Program-made: the position numbers and the translations under genes
Part shown: positions 9,386 to 18,646 of the stretch, piece by piece
Numbering within the stretch: position 1 is the first letter of the stretch
How the letters are laid out: every line of letters begins with the position of its first letter
Assembly: GCA_902800185.1 (NCBI GenBank)
Contig: CADCDK010000009.1
Coordinates: forward strand, 1 to 64,000
Length of the DNA stretch: 64,000 nucleotides
Origin: an uncultured Prevotellaceae bacterium
Lineage (GTDB): Bacteria > Bacteroidota > Bacteroidia > Bacteroidales > Bacteroidaceae
Reading direction: 5' to 3'
Notes under the pieces: model-generated
Database searches by the model: none
The model's input: the letters and a program-made list of their open reading frames with translations, nothing else
What the model was told of the DNA's origin: nothing

Positions 9386-12382
9386 TTACATGAAGCCTCC
9401 GAAACCGCCGGGACGACCACCTCCAAAACCGCCACCAGAACGGTTGCCGCTACGATTGCCACCGCCGAAGTTGCCGGGACCTTCACCGGGTCCTCCACCA
9501 CGCATTTGCTGACGGGCATTCTTGCCACCGAAGAGGTTCAGGCGATAGATGACGTGCAGCATGGCGTAGGAGTTGATGGAGTTATATTCGGTATCACTGC
9601 GCTGGATGGCGTTGATGCTACGGCTGAAGTTGCTCTGTCGGTGCAGGATGTCATAGAACTGCAGGGTGACGGTGAGCGGCTTGCCCTTGAGGAAGCCCTG
9701 TCCAATCTGTGCGTTCCAGATAAGTTCGTTGGTGTTCATCGACTTGTCGTTGAATCCTCGGCGACTGTTCATGTGCATGTCAGTGGAGAGGCTGGTGCCC
9801 CAGGGTGCCGTGACATTGATGGAGCCACCATAGGCAAAGCGCCATGTGTCGAGGTTACTCTGGCTCTGCAGATGGTTACGAGAGTGCGTGTAGGTGACTG
9901 AACCGTCGAGCTCGAACTCTGTGCTCCAGTCGCCCCACTGTGGACGCAGGCTCGTGGCAAGACGCTCGCTGATGGTGTGGGTCTTGGTGAAGTTCTTCTG
10001 TGACGACGAGTTGCGGTCAACACTGACATAGGCAACGCTGTTGGCGAAGCTGTAGTCGGTCGATGTATTGATGTTCCATATGCCCGTGGTATCAACGGAG
10101 GTGTTGAAGACAAATGTCGAAGCGAGGTTCCAGTTGCCATTGATGTTCTCGGGGCGGGTTGTGCGTCCGCCAGTCGAGTCGTTGTAGGTCACCATGTTAG
10201 AGATGCTGTTGCGGGTAGTCGAGAAACGCAGGTTTGCCATGACAAACCGCTGGTGGCTCTGGATGAAGTTGTTGTAAAAGAGGCTCAGGTTGTTGGTGAA
10301 CGAGGGCTTCAGTCCTGGGTTACCTTTCGAGATGTTCAGTGGGTCGCTGTCATCGGTGATGTCGAGTAGCTGTGTCATCGATGGCTGTGAGGTAGAGCCC
10401 CGGTAGTTGATGCGCAGCTGGCTGACTTTCGAGAAACGGTAACGGAACTCCATGGTGGGCGTGATGTTGGTCACAGTGCGCACGGTGTCAGCCTTGTGTC
10501 CCTGATAGTCTTGGCGGAAGTGCGACTTCTGCGGCTGTACGAGTACGCCGACGTTGAAGTTGTAGTTGTCGCGAATCATGCGGAACATCACTTCGATGTC
10601 GTGTGTGTAGTTTTGATATTCTGAGAAACGGCTCAACGTATCGTTTCGATAGCTCTCGAAGGGGTTGGCGAGGCGTGACAGATATGTGTCCCATGTGCGG
10701 TAGAGAGGGGTGATGCCCTGATAGAAGTCGTAACCCATATCGGAGAAATCGTAGGTGGAGCGATCACTCTTTGAGTACGAGTAGGTGAATTTATAGCTAA
10801 ACTGCAGGAATGTTGCCTTCCACAGCGGTTCGCTGTAGGTGGTTTGCAAAGAGTAGCTATGGTTACGCGTGGGAGTGAGGTTGTAACGGTTGGTGTAGTA
10901 AACGGAGTCCTGACCTGGGCGAAGCTGTGACTCTATCTGATAAAGGGTCACATCACTGGTTGAGAGGCTTCTTGAATTTCCCTTGGTCATATTGGCGTCA
11001 GCACGCAGGGTGACATTGCGTCCTTTAGAGTTGAGCTTGCGGTTCAGTTGCAGCATTCCTCCGAATCGTTTGGAATCACTGTAACTGATGGAGGCATTAT
11101 TGCGAGAGTTGACAACCAGTGAGTCAGCGTCAAGCAACGCCAAGGAGGTGGCAGCCAGAGGATCGACCACATAGAGATAGGGATCCACGTTGAATGCCGC
11201 CGAGTTGTTTCGAGAAAGTCCATCGTTGGTGGAGTAGCTCCATGTGGGGCGGAACATGATGTTGGTCATCGTGTCGGGAGTCCATTCCAGTCGCATCTGT
11301 GCGTTCCATGAGTTGGAACGTGAGTAGCTTTGGCTAAGGCTATTGCTGAAAGCTCCTGTCTTCGAGACAAAGTTCTCGGCTGATGTCTTCGAGCGTGCGT
11401 CGCTGTTGTTGTGGTTCCAGCGCACGCTACCGTCCCACTTCAAGAGTCCCTTGTCCTCGTAGTTAAAGTTCACGCCCAGCATCTTATTCGTGTTCAGTCC
11501 GTTGCGTCCGCGTCCGAAGTTGCCGCCTCGTCCACCGCCGAAGCCCATGTTGCCCACGTTGTTGGCGTTGCCGAATGCCATCACGCGTACCTTGTCTTTC
11601 ATATACGCGCCCATGAGTCGCTCGGCATAGCGGTCCTTGGTTCCTATAGCAAGATCGACGTTGGTCATTGTACCCTTGTTCATACCCTTCTTGATGCCGA
11701 AGTCCAAGGTGGTCTCTTCGTTGCCGTCATCAATGCCTGTCACGCGTGAGAGGTCGCTCTTTTCATCGTACACCTTGATCTTGTCGATGATGCTTGTGGG
11801 CAGATTCTTCAGGGCAGTCTGCGTGTCGCCTGTCATGAACTCGCGTCCGTCCACCTTGATTTTCTTCACTTCCTTGCCATTGATGGTAATCTTTCCGTCA
11901 TCGTCAATCTGTGCGCCCGGCAGTCGGCGAACCAGCTCTTCCACCACAGAGCCCTCGGGCGTGCGGTAGGCAGCGGAGTTATAGACGAAGGTGTCCTCAA
12001 CGACCGTCACTTTCAGTGCCTGTGCGGTCACTGTGGCTTCCTTCAGCATGACGGCATCGGTGCTTATCGTCAGTGTACCAAGGTTCAGGTCATTTCCCTT
12101 GACCATCTCCAGTCGCTTCAGCTGGGTGACATATCCCACGCTGGTAATGCGCATCAGGTAGCGTCCGGGCTCCTTTACATTCAATTGGAACATACCCGTC
12201 GAGTCGGTCACGGCACCGCCCACGTAGGTGCTGTCCATCTTCATCAGCTGGATATTGACAAATTCTACAGGCTCCTTTGATTCTTTGTCAATGAGTCTGC
12301 CGGTAATCTTGTTCTCATTCTCTTGTGCTGTTGCTGCTAATGCGCAGAGCAACAGCAGCAGCGAAAAAAGGGCTTTTTTCAT
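9386..12382 (-). CDS. Outer-membrane beta-barrel protein with CarboxypepD_reg-like domain
   Basis: A 998-residue secreted protein. It has a signal peptide (MKKALFSLLLLLCALAATAQ), a CarboxypepD_reg-like beta-sandwich (about 24-105: ITGRLIDKESKEPVEFVNIQ), a plug-like segment (about 110-220: VEELVRRLPGAQIDDDGKITING) and a long barrel domain of the OMP_b-brl_3 type. These proteins resemble TonB-dependent receptors but lack a typical plug, and no ligand can be assigned. Two glycine-rich stretches are present: an internal GFGGGRGGNFGRGRNG and a C-terminal tail of about 40 residues rich in Gly, Arg and Asn ending GGFGGFM. The tail replaces the usual aromatic barrel end and is odd for a barrel protein. 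It stands as a single gene with its own terminator. Confidence 0.88.
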   Translation of the reverse strand: MKKALFSLLLLLCALAATAQENENKITGRLIDKESKEPVEFVNIQLMKMDSTYVGGAVTDSTGMFQLNVKEPGRYLMRITSVGYVTQLKRLEMVKGNDLNLGTLTISTDAVMLKEATVTAQALKVTVVEDTFVYNSAAYRTPEGSVVEELVRRLPGAQIDDDGKITINGKEVKKIKVDGREFMTGDTQTALKNLPTSIIDKIKVYDEKSDLSRVTGIDDGNEETTLDFGIKKGMNKGTMTNVDLAIGTKDRYAERLMGAYMKDKVRVMAFGNANNVGNMGFGGGRGGNFGRGRNGLNTNKMLGVNFNYEDKGLLKWDGSVRWNHNNSDARSKTSAENFVSKTGAFSNSLSQSYSRSNSWNAQMRLEWTPDTMTNIMFRPTWSYSTNDGLSRNNSAAFNVDPYLYVVDPLAATSLALLDADSLVVNSRNNASISYSDSKRFGGMLQLNRKLNSKGRNVTLRADANMTKGNSRSLSTSDVTLYQIESQLRPGQDSVYYTNRYNLTPTRNHSYSLQTTYSEPLWKATFLQFSYKFTYSYSKSDRSTYDFSDMGYDFYQGITPLYRTWDTYLSRLANPFESYRNDTLSRFSEYQNYTHDIEVMFRMIRDNYNFNVGVLVQPQKSHFRQDYQGHKADTVRTVTNITPTMEFRYRFSKVSQLRINYRGSTSQPSMTQLLDITDDSDPLNISKGNPGLKPSFTNNLSLFYNNFIQSHQRFVMANLRFSTTRNSISNMVTYNDSTGGRTTRPENINGNWNLASTFVFNTSVDTTGIWNINTSTDYSFANSVAYVSVDRNSSSQKNFTKTHTISERLATSLRPQWGDWSTEFELDGSVTYTHSRNHLQSQSNLDTWRFAYGGSINVTAPWGTSLSTDMHMNSRRGFNDKSMNTNELIWNAQIGQGFLKGKPLTVTLQFYDILHRQSNFSRSINAIQRSDTEYNSINSYAMLHVIYRLNLFGGKNARQQMRGGGPGEGPGNFGGGNRSGNRSGGGFGGGRPGGFGGFM

Positions 12383-12497
12383 TTATTTTGTCGATACTCT
12401 TATTGTCTTTGACGCAGAATGTCCTTTGGGGTTTAATCCAAATGCTTCTTTTTCCTTGCGAGAGCGGACTTCTCTTCTTACAGGATATCTTTCTGTA

Positions 12498-12534
12498 TTG
12501 AAAAACCTCGTATGCGGAATCCCACATACGAGGT
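12498..12534 (-). terminator. Terminator behind rubredoxin
   Basis: On the minus strand, ACCTCGTATG (complement of 12525-12534) pairs perfectly with CATACGAGGT (complement of 12505-12514), followed by TTTT. It closes the corA-serB-rubredoxin run. Confidence 0.9.
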
Positions 12535-12553
12535 GATAGCGAAAGCGTGTTCT

Positions 12554-12718
12554 TTAATCTTCTGCAGGACTGAAATCGTCCTTGCCGACACCGCAGAGCG
12601 GGCATACCCAATCTTCGGGGATGTCTTCAAATGCTGTACCTGCGGCAATACCGCTGTCGGGGTCTCCTACTGCGGGGTCATATACGTACCCGCATACATC
12701 ACATACATACTTTTTCAT
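12554..12718 (-). CDS. Rubredoxin
   Basis: A 54-residue iron protein that carries single electrons, in anaerobes often to peroxide- or superoxide-reducing enzymes. The translated sequence starts [19 protein letters not shown] and contains [14 protein letters not shown]. The two CxxCG motifs supply the four cysteines that ligate one Fe(SCys)4 centre. Size and the conserved aromatic and proline positions are standard. It lies 38 bp behind serB on the same strand and is followed by a strong terminator, so it is probably cotranscribed with serB, although no functional link is obvious. Confidence 0.95.
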   Translation of the reverse strand: MKKYVCDVCGYVYDPAVGDPDSGIAAGTAFEDIPEDWVCPLCGVGKDDFSPAED

Positions 12719-12756
12719 ACTGTCTTTGTTTAAAGGGTTAGTAATATTACGATAAC

Positions 12757-13986
12757 TTATAGTTTTCCCTGTTCGCCCAGATAGCTGTCTTTGAAACCGA
12801 GGAAGTAGAGCACACCGTCGAGCCCGATGGTGTTGATGCTCTGTTTGGCATTGGCGACTACGCGCGGCTTGGCGTGGAAGGCAATGCCGAGTCCTGCTTC
12901 TGAGAGCATGGGGAGGTCGTTGGCACCGTCACCGACAGCAATGGTCTGGGCAAGATTTACTTTCTCCACCTGTGCGATGAGCTTCAGCAGTTCTGCCTTT
13001 CGCTGTCCATCGACGATTTCGCCCACGTAGCGACCGGTCAGCTTGCCGTCATCTCCAATCTCCAGTTCGTTGGCATAGACATAGTCGATGCCAAACTTGC
13101 GTTGCAGATATTCTCCGAAATAGGTGAATCCGCCTGAAAGGATAGCAATCTTATAGCCGCAGCGCTTGAGCACCGCCATCAGACGCTCAGCCCCTTCTGT
13201 GATGGGTAGCTTCTCGGCAATGTCTTGCATGACGCTCACGTCGAGCCCTTTCAGCAGGGCAACGCGCTCGGTGAAGCTCTCGCGGAAGTCTATCTCGCCG
13301 CGCATGGCCCGCTCAGTGATGGCTTTTACCTTGTCGCCCACGCCGGCACGAATGGCAAGTTCGTCGATGCACTCGGTCTGGATGAGTGTAGAGTCCATGT
13401 CGAAACAGATGAGTCGGCGCATGCGGCGGAACATATCGTCACGCTGGAAGGAGAAGTCAATCTCCATCTCTGCTGATAGCTTCATCAGCTCCGCCTGCAT
13501 CTGCGAGCGGTTGTCGGGTGTTCCGCGCAGTGAGAATTCGATGCACGCCCTTCCGTTCTTCGATGGGTTTTTGATGCTCATGCGCCCGGTGAGTCGGAGA
13601 ATGGAGTCGATGTTCAGTCCCTGCTGTGTGATCACCTTTGTTGCGGCTTCGATTTGTCGGGCCGAGAGCGTTCGTCCAATCACGGTAAGAATGTAGCGAT
13701 GCTTTCCCTGTCGGCCCACCCATGCTTCATACTCGTCGTCGGTGATAGGAGCAAAGCCGATGTTCACCGACAGCTCCGTAGCCTTGAAGAGAAGCTCCTT
13801 CATCACCTGTCCTGAGTGCATCTCATCAATACGAATGAGAATGCCTAATGACAGCGTGGCATGGATGTCGGCCTGTCCGATGTCAAGAATCTGCGCATTG
13901 TAGCGAGCCAAAATTCCCATGACCGAGGCAGTTAGTCCCGGTCGGTCTTGACCTGTAATTCTTATGAGTATCTGTTCTTCTTTCAT
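12757..13986 (-). CDS. serB: Phosphoserine phosphatase with N-terminal ACT domains
   Basis: A 409-residue enzyme that dephosphorylates L-phosphoserine, the last step of serine synthesis. The N-terminal half (about 1-180) contains ACT-type regulatory modules ([21 protein letters not shown]). The C-terminal half is a HAD phosphatase with the nucleophile motif [10 protein letters not shown] (about 195), motif II in ILSGGFTYF, and motif III/IV in [15 protein letters not shown] domains commonly bind amino acids, so serine feedback is plausible but not shown. It lies 59 bp behind corA across a pyrimidine-rich spacer and precedes rubredoxin. Confidence 0.95.
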   Translation of the reverse strand: MKEEQILIRITGQDRPGLTASVMGILARYNAQILDIGQADIHATLSLGILIRIDEMHSGQVMKELLFKATELSVNIGFAPITDDEYEAWVGRQGKHRYILTVIGRTLSARQIEAATKVITQQGLNIDSILRLTGRMSIKNPSKNGRACIEFSLRGTPDNRSQMQAELMKLSAEMEIDFSFQRDDMFRRMRRLICFDMDSTLIQTECIDELAIRAGVGDKVKAITERAMRGEIDFRESFTERVALLKGLDVSVMQDIAEKLPITEGAERLMAVLKRCGYKIAILSGGFTYFGEYLQRKFGIDYVYANELEIGDDGKLTGRYVGEIVDGQRKAELLKLIAQVEKVNLAQTIAVGDGANDLPMLSEAGLGIAFHAKPRVVANAKQSINTIGLDGVLYFLGFKDSYLGEQGKL

Positions 13987-14045
13987 AATCTAAATCTCAC
14001 ATCTTCCTTCTTCTCTCTTCCCTCTTCCTTCTTCCCTCTCTCATC
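13987..14045. repeat. Pyrimidine-rich low-complexity spacer
   Basis: Between corA and serB lies a 59-bp spacer composed almost only of C and T on the plus strand (CTTCC/TTCTC units). It is purine-rich on the transcribed strand and resembles the purine-rich linkers found inside several genes of this window. Confidence 0.6.
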
Positions 14046-14972
14046 TCACACCAGTCTCTTCATGCGCAGTACCGCCCATGTGCAACCCGATACGATGATG
14101 GAAATAAGTACGGCGATGCCGAATCCCAGTGGGTTGTTCTCCATGCCGTTGATGAGGTTCATTCCAAAGATAGAGGCGATGAGCGTGGGGAACATCATGA
14201 TGATAGAGACCGAGGTCAGCGTACGCATCACGGTGTTCATGTTGTTGTTAATGATGCTGGAGTAGGTTGCCATCGTCGATTCCAGAATGCTGGCATAGAT
14301 CTGTGTCGTTTCTCGGGCCTGTGTCATCTCGATGTTCACGTCTTCTATAAGGTCGGCATCCAGCTCGTCCACTTGCAATTTAAACTTCAGCTTCTGCAAC
14401 AGATTCTCGTTGCCTCGGATAGACGTGTTGAAATAGGTGAGTGAGTCCTGCAGACGGGAGAGTCCTACAAGCGACTCGTTGTTCACCGTGTGGTCGAGGT
14501 TGTGCTTGGCTTTCTCGATGAGTGTGTTGATTTGCTTCAGTCTCTTCAGGTACCACACGCTCGACGAGAGGAACAACCGGAACGTCATGTCAACGAAGTC
14601 GGTGAAGCCCTCGCTGCGTTTCTGCTGGTAGGAGACGAAGTCAATCATCATGTTCGTTTCGAAGAAGCAGACGGTGATTGTCACATCGCGCTTGTGGATG
14701 ATGCCTAAAGGCACGGTCGTAAAGGGCGTGCGTGAGCGAATCTGCTTGACGTGGGGGATACGTAGGATGATGAGCATCCAGCCGTCGTCGTATTCGTAAC
14801 GGGCACGCTCGTCGGTATCGCTGATGTCGTCGATGAAATAGTCGGGTATATTAAAGCGCTCTTCCAATTCGCGCTGATCCTCGTCTGTTGGACACGTTAC
14901 CTGTATCCAGCAGCCAGGCTGCCATTCGGGAATGGTCTTCAGGGTTTCACTGATGTTCCAATAAGTCTTCAT
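14046..14972 (-). CDS. corA: CorA family magnesium transporter
   Basis: A 308-residue inner-membrane divalent-cation channel. The large N-terminal cytoplasmic domain (1-245) is followed by two C-terminal transmembrane segments. The first ends with the signature GMN (IFGMNLINGM, about residue 268-271) and the second is LGFGIAVLISIIVSGCTWAV. A short basic tail follows (RMKRLV). Length matches the family (about 310). The 5' leader holds a stem-loop covering the likely ribosome-binding site and a 12-codon open frame, described separately. It is the first gene of a run with serB and rubredoxin. Confidence 0.95.
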   Translation of the reverse strand: MKTYWNISETLKTIPEWQPGCWIQVTCPTDEDQRELEERFNIPDYFIDDISDTDERARYEYDDGWMLIILRIPHVKQIRSRTPFTTVPLGIIHKRDVTITVCFFETNMMIDFVSYQQKRSEGFTDFVDMTFRLFLSSSVWYLKRLKQINTLIEKAKHNLDHTVNNESLVGLSRLQDSLTYFNTSIRGNENLLQKLKFKLQVDELDADLIEDVNIEMTQARETTQIYASILESTMATYSSIINNNMNTVMRTLTSVSIIMMFPTLIASIFGMNLINGMENNPLGFGIAVLISIIVSGCTWAVLRMKRLV

Positions 14973-14975
14973 TTC

Positions 14976-15025
14976 GCTAATCCTCCATGTTAATGATACA
15001 TGACTGAACTTGCATGAGGATTAGC
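14976..15025 (-). promoter_or_regulatory. corA leader stem-loop covering the ribosome-binding site
   Basis: GCTAATCCTC (14976-14985) and GAGGATTAGC (15016-15025) are perfect 10-bp inverted repeats. In the corA mRNA the 3' arm contains GGAGGA and ends 3 bases before the ATG, so a closed stem would hide the start region. A 12-codon frame (minus strand, 15015 to 14977; MQVQSCIINMED) lies inside the hairpin and its TAG stop is 4 bases before the corA ATG. Translation of it would open the stem. Regulation, for example by magnesium, is inference. Confidence 0.5.
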
Positions 15026-15170
15026 CTTTTTGTGCTATGTCCTCATACCTCTCTCACGTTGTACGTTTCCGCCGGGTAGTCGTCCATATTTCTTGTTGTT
15101 TAGTGAAACAATGAGGAGTTGCTTTTCTTGCTAACCTCCTATTTTTGTAAAATTTGTGCTTTTGCGGCTG

Positions 15171-15178
15171 CAAAGATA
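15171..15178 (-). promoter_or_regulatory. Candidate -7 box for corA
   Basis: TATCTTTG on the minus strand matches TAnnTTTG and lies about 200 bp ahead of the corA ATG, which would give a long leader containing the hairpin. No clear -33 TTG at the right distance was found. Confidence 0.45.
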
Positions 15179-15315
15179 GGAAATAAATACGAATTACGCT
15201 TGATAATTGTGAATATTTTTGCTTCTTGGCAGTCATTTTTTTCTCAAACACATTGCTTGTCGAAAGACAGTTGCAGTTTTTTTGCTTTACATGCCGAATA
15301 AAAAGAAAAAATTCG

Positions 15316-15323
15316 TAACTTTG
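15316..15323 (+). promoter_or_regulatory. Candidate -7 box for metF
   Basis: TAACTTTG lies 26 bp ahead of the ATG at 15350. This placement argues against the GTG start at 15332, which would sit almost at the transcription start. Confidence 0.6.
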
Positions 15324-15349
15324 CAGGCAATGTGATATTTTCGGAAGGA

Positions 15350-16312
15350 ATGGAAATAACAGAACTGATAAGAAAAAACGGTTGCGGACGGAGTTTCTCG
15401 TTTGAACTGTTGCCCCCGCTGAAGGGCAATGGTACGGATAGTCTGTTCTCTACGATAGACCGTTTGAATGATTTCTCCCCGCTCTACGTGAACATCACTA
15501 CGCACCATAGCGAGTATGTCTATCAGGAGCTGTCCAATGGTCAGTTCCTTCGGCAGCGGATACGCCGTCGTCCGGGAACGATCGCTATTGCCGCCGCCAT
15601 ACAGAACCGCTATCATCTGCCCGTGGTACCTCATGTCATCTGTAGTGGAACGACGAAAGAGAATATTGAGTACGAGTTGCTTGACCTGCAGTTCTTGGGC
15701 ATTTCCAATCTCCTGCTCCTGCGCGGTGACAAGGCGAAGGATGACCGTGTCTTCACGCCAATCCCCGGCGGGCATACGCACACAACCGACCTGATTAGAC
15801 AGGTGAACCGTTTCAATGAGGGATTCTTTGCCGACGGGTCACCCATCAAGCATCCCGGACGCCATTTTGACTATGGTGTTGCTTGCTATCCCGAGAAGCA
15901 TGAGGAGGCTCCCAATTTGGAGATGGATTTGATGTACCTGAAACAAAAACAGGACCTTGGCGCACAGTATGCGGTGACACAGCTGTTCTATGACAATGAG
16001 AAATATTTCTCGTTTGTGCGCAAGGCACGTGAGATGGGCATTTCCATTCCTATCATTCCCGGTATCAAGCCGTTGGCGAAGCTCTCGCAGCTGACGGTGG
16101 TGCCGAAGACGTTCCACTGCGACCTGCCACAGGAACTGGCAGCGGAGGTCGTGAAGTGCAAGACCGATGAGGATGCACGTCAGTTGGGCATCGAGTGGAC
16201 CACACACCAGTGCGAGGAGCTCTATGCGGCAGGTGTACCTAACATTCATTTCTACACAGTTTCCGCCGCCCAGTCGGTTGTAGAGATTGTCAGAAGACTC
16301 AAGGTGGGCTAA
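15350..16312 (+). CDS. metF: Methylenetetrahydrofolate reductase
   Basis: A 320-residue flavoprotein that reduces 5,10-methylene- to 5-methyl-tetrahydrofolate for methionine synthesis. Family signatures: SFELLPPLKG near the N-terminus, NITTHHSEY, LLLRGDKAKD, DYGVACYPEKHEEAPN, and TQLFYDNEKYFSFV with IPIIPGIKPL. The TIM-barrel length is slightly above E. coli MetF (296). I use the ATG at 15350 preceded by GGAAGGA rather than the upstream GTG. It begins the plus-strand run metF-holB-ricT-gldH, a common Bacteroidales order. Confidence 0.96.
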   Translation: MEITELIRKNGCGRSFSFELLPPLKGNGTDSLFSTIDRLNDFSPLYVNITTHHSEYVYQELSNGQFLRQRIRRRPGTIAIAAAIQNRYHLPVVPHVICSGTTKENIEYELLDLQFLGISNLLLLRGDKAKDDRVFTPIPGGHTHTTDLIRQVNRFNEGFFADGSPIKHPGRHFDYGVACYPEKHEEAPNLEMDLMYLKQKQDLGAQYAVTQLFYDNEKYFSFVRKAREMGISIPIIPGIKPLAKLSQLTVVPKTFHCDLPQELAAEVVKCKTDEDARQLGIEWTTHQCEELYAAGVPNIHFYTVSAAQSVVEIVRRLKVG

Positions 16313-16320
16313 AGTCCCCA

Positions 16321-17445
16321 ATGATAAATAATATGGTAATAGGACTGGAAGAGGTGAAGCAGCGGTTGCTGCAGATGGTACGCGAGGAACGTGTGCCCCA
16401 TGCCTTGATGCTGTGTGGTCCTGCTGGTTGTGGCAAGATGGCGCTGGCATTGACAATGGCTACCGAACTGTTATCGACAGGAAACGGACAGCAGGCTGCC
16501 AACACGCAAGCCATGCTCCAGAGCATGCAGCATCCCGACCTCCACTTCACTTATCCCACCATTAAATTACCAAGCATGGGCAGTGAACATCAACCTGTGA
16601 GCAGTGACTTTGCCACGGAGTGGAGAGAGCTACTGATGAAGAGCCCATACTTCTCCATGGATGAATGGATGACGGCGATGGGGGCGGCCAACCAGCAAGC
16701 CATTATCACGGGAGCCGAGAGCGACGAACTCTCCCGCAAACTGAGTCTGAAATCCAGTCAGGGAGGCTATAAGGTAAGTATCATCTGGCTGCCCGAGCGT
16801 ATGAATCTCACCAGTGCCAACAAGCTACTGAAACTCTTGGAGGAACCGCCGCACCAGACAGTGTTCATCATGCTCTGTGAAGAGCCGGAGAAACTGCTTG
16901 ACACCATCCGCAGCCGCACACAGCGCATCGATGTCCGTCGTATCAGTACCGATGCCATAGAGGAAGCGCTGGTTCAACAGCGCGGACTTGATGAGGAGAC
17001 TGCCCATCGCGTGGCACGTGTGTCAAACGGCAGTTGGCTTCGGGCGATAGAGGCTCTCAGTATGGGTAACGAGAACAGAATGTTCTTGGATATGTTTATC
17101 ATGCTGATGCGACTGGCTTTTACCCGTAACCTTAAGGAACTGAAACGCTGGAGTGAGAGTGTGGGAGGCTATGGTCGTGAGAAGCAGAAGCGCATGCTCA
17201 CCTATTTCATGCAGCAGGTGCGTGAGAATTTCATGTATAATTTCCACGTGCCCGAGCTCAGCTACATGACACAGGATGAAGAAGAGTTCTCGAAGAAGTT
17301 TGCCCGTTTCATCAACGAGGCGAATGTCGTGGAGATAACGGAACTGCTGGATCGTGCCCTGCGTGACATCGGACAGAATGCCAATGCCAAGGTGGTCTTC
17401 TTTGAACTGGCACTGCAGATGATCATCCTGCTCCGAAAACAATGA
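16321..17445 (+). CDS. holB: DNA polymerase III subunit delta prime
   Basis: A 374-residue AAA+ clamp-loader subunit. Residues 1-170 form the AAA+ domain with a P-loop-like CGPAGCGKMALAL and a conserved IIWLPERMNLTSANKLLKLLEEPP segment, the HolB/DnaX type sensor region. The SRTQRIDVRRI motif (SRC-like) follows. The Walker A retains GxxGxGK but with Met after Lys, and the zinc-binding cysteines of many delta prime proteins are not evident. The rest is helical lid and collar. It starts 8 bp after the metF stop and precedes ricT. Confidence 0.92.
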   Translation: MINNMVIGLEEVKQRLLQMVREERVPHALMLCGPAGCGKMALALTMATELLSTGNGQQAANTQAMLQSMQHPDLHFTYPTIKLPSMGSEHQPVSSDFATEWRELLMKSPYFSMDEWMTAMGAANQQAIITGAESDELSRKLSLKSSQGGYKVSIIWLPERMNLTSANKLLKLLEEPPHQTVFIMLCEEPEKLLDTIRSRTQRIDVRRISTDAIEEALVQQRGLDEETAHRVARVSNGSWLRAIEALSMGNENRMFLDMFIMLMRLAFTRNLKELKRWSESVGGYGREKQKRMLTYFMQQVRENFMYNFHVPELSYMTQDEEEFSKKFARFINEANVVEITELLDRALRDIGQNANAKVVFFELALQMIILLRKQ

Positions 17446-17485
17446 GGATTTTCATAATCAACTGTCAACTATCAAACATCAATAT

Positions 17486-18646
17486 ATGGATTATAAAGAC
17501 ATGAAGTTCCACATCGTGCGTGACACCGATAGAGGTCTCTGCCATCAGGGGTGTGGAAGACAGGATAAGCAACTGAACACCTACGACTGGCTCGCAGACG
17601 TGCCAGGCAACGACGAATCGACCGACCTTGTGGAGGTGCAGTTCAAGAACACCCGCAAAGGCTATTACCACAATGTCAACAACCTTGACCTGAAGAAGGG
17701 TGATATCGTGGCAGTGGAAGCGAGTCCAGGTCATGACATTGGTGTGGTCACGCTCACGGGTCGGCTGGTGAAACTCCAGCTGAAGAAGGCGAACATCAAG
17801 TCGCCCGATGACATCAAGCGTGTCTATCGTCTTGCCAAGCAGGTGGATATGGACAAGTATCGTGAGGCAAAGAGCCGTGAGCACGGTACAATGATTCAAA
17901 GCCGTCAGATTGCCAAGGACCTCGGGCTGAAGATGAAGATTGGCGATGTGGAGTATCAGGGCGATGGCAACAAGGCAATCTTCTATTATATTGCCGATGA
18001 GCGCGTGGATTTCCGCCAGCTCATCAAGGACCTTGCTGCAACGTTCCATGTGCGTATTGAAATGAAGCAGATCGGAGCCCGTCAAGAGGCAGGACGTATC
18101 GGCGGTACAGGCCCTTGTGGGCGAGAGCTCTGTTGTGCTACGTGGATGAAAAACTTTGTCAGTGTATCCACCAGTGCCGCTCGTTTTCAGGACATCTCGC
18201 TCAACCCGCAGAAGCTTGCTGGCATGTGCGCCAAGCTGAAGTGCTGTCTGAATTACGAGGTCGATAACTATATTGAGGCGAGCCGTCGGCTCCCCAGCAA
18301 GGAGATTGTCCTGCAGACAGCGGATTCCGATTACTATCTCTTCAAGTCCGACATCCTTGCAGGACTGATTACTTATTCCACCGATAAGGGAATCCCTGCC
18401 AATCTGGAGACGATTACGGCCGACCGAGCCCGAGAGATTATTGCAATGAACAAACGTGGTGAAAAGCCACTGTCATTACAGGAAGAAAGCCAACAGCAGC
18501 AACCCAAAGGCTCTGTTGACCTGTTGGAAGGTGCGGATATCAGCCGCTTCGATAAGGCCAAGAAGAAAAAGAAGAAGAGACGTGACGACAGGAGTGGCGC
18601 GTCTTCTCAGCGACAGCCTAAACAGTCCAACAAACCGCAATCGTAA
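17486..18646 (+). CDS. ricT: PSP1 domain protein (RicT/YaaT-like)
   Basis: A 386-residue protein with a PSP1 C-terminal domain. The conserved cysteine-rich core reads GTGPCGRELCCATW and later MCAKLKCCLNYE (about residues 205-255), the hallmark of RicT/YaaT, which in Bacillus forms an Fe-S-containing complex controlling RNase Y. The Bacteroidales role is not established. The C-terminal 45 residues are low-complexity and basic (KAKKKKKKRRDDRSG). It sits between holB and gldH; its TAA stop overlaps the gldH ATG (TAATG at 18644-18648), which suggests coupled translation. Confidence 0.88.
   Translation: MDYKDMKFHIVRDTDRGLCHQGCGRQDKQLNTYDWLADVPGNDESTDLVEVQFKNTRKGYYHNVNNLDLKKGDIVAVEASPGHDIGVVTLTGRLVKLQLKKANIKSPDDIKRVYRLAKQVDMDKYREAKSREHGTMIQSRQIAKDLGLKMKIGDVEYQGDGNKAIFYYIADERVDFRQLIKDLAATFHVRIEMKQIGARQEAGRIGGTGPCGRELCCATWMKNFVSVSTSAARFQDISLNPQKLAGMCAKLKCCLNYEVDNYIEASRRLPSKEIVLQTADSDYYLFKSDILAGLITYSTDKGIPANLETITADRAREIIAMNKRGEKPLSLQEESQQQQPKGSVDLLEGADISRFDKAKKKKKKRRDDRSGASSQRQPKQSNKPQS

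Larger units (their letters stand above)
14973..15349. other. Divergent intergenic region between corA and metF
   Basis: This 377-bp spacer holds the corA leader hairpin and short upstream frame (14976-15025), a candidate corA -7 box (CAAAGATA on the plus strand, 15171-15178) and the metF -7 box (TAACTTTG, 15316-15323). A 65-codon minus-strand frame (15054-15251) is Lys-rich without family features and is judged not to be a gene. Confidence 0.7.

Noticed and set aside
13987-14045. Hidden small gene in the corA-serB spacer
   Set aside because: Only a pyrimidine-rich spacer, with no start codon and usable frame.
15054-15251. 65-codon minus-strand frame between corA and metF
   Set aside because: Lys/Arg-rich low-complexity translation that would span the candidate corA -7 box; no recognisable family.
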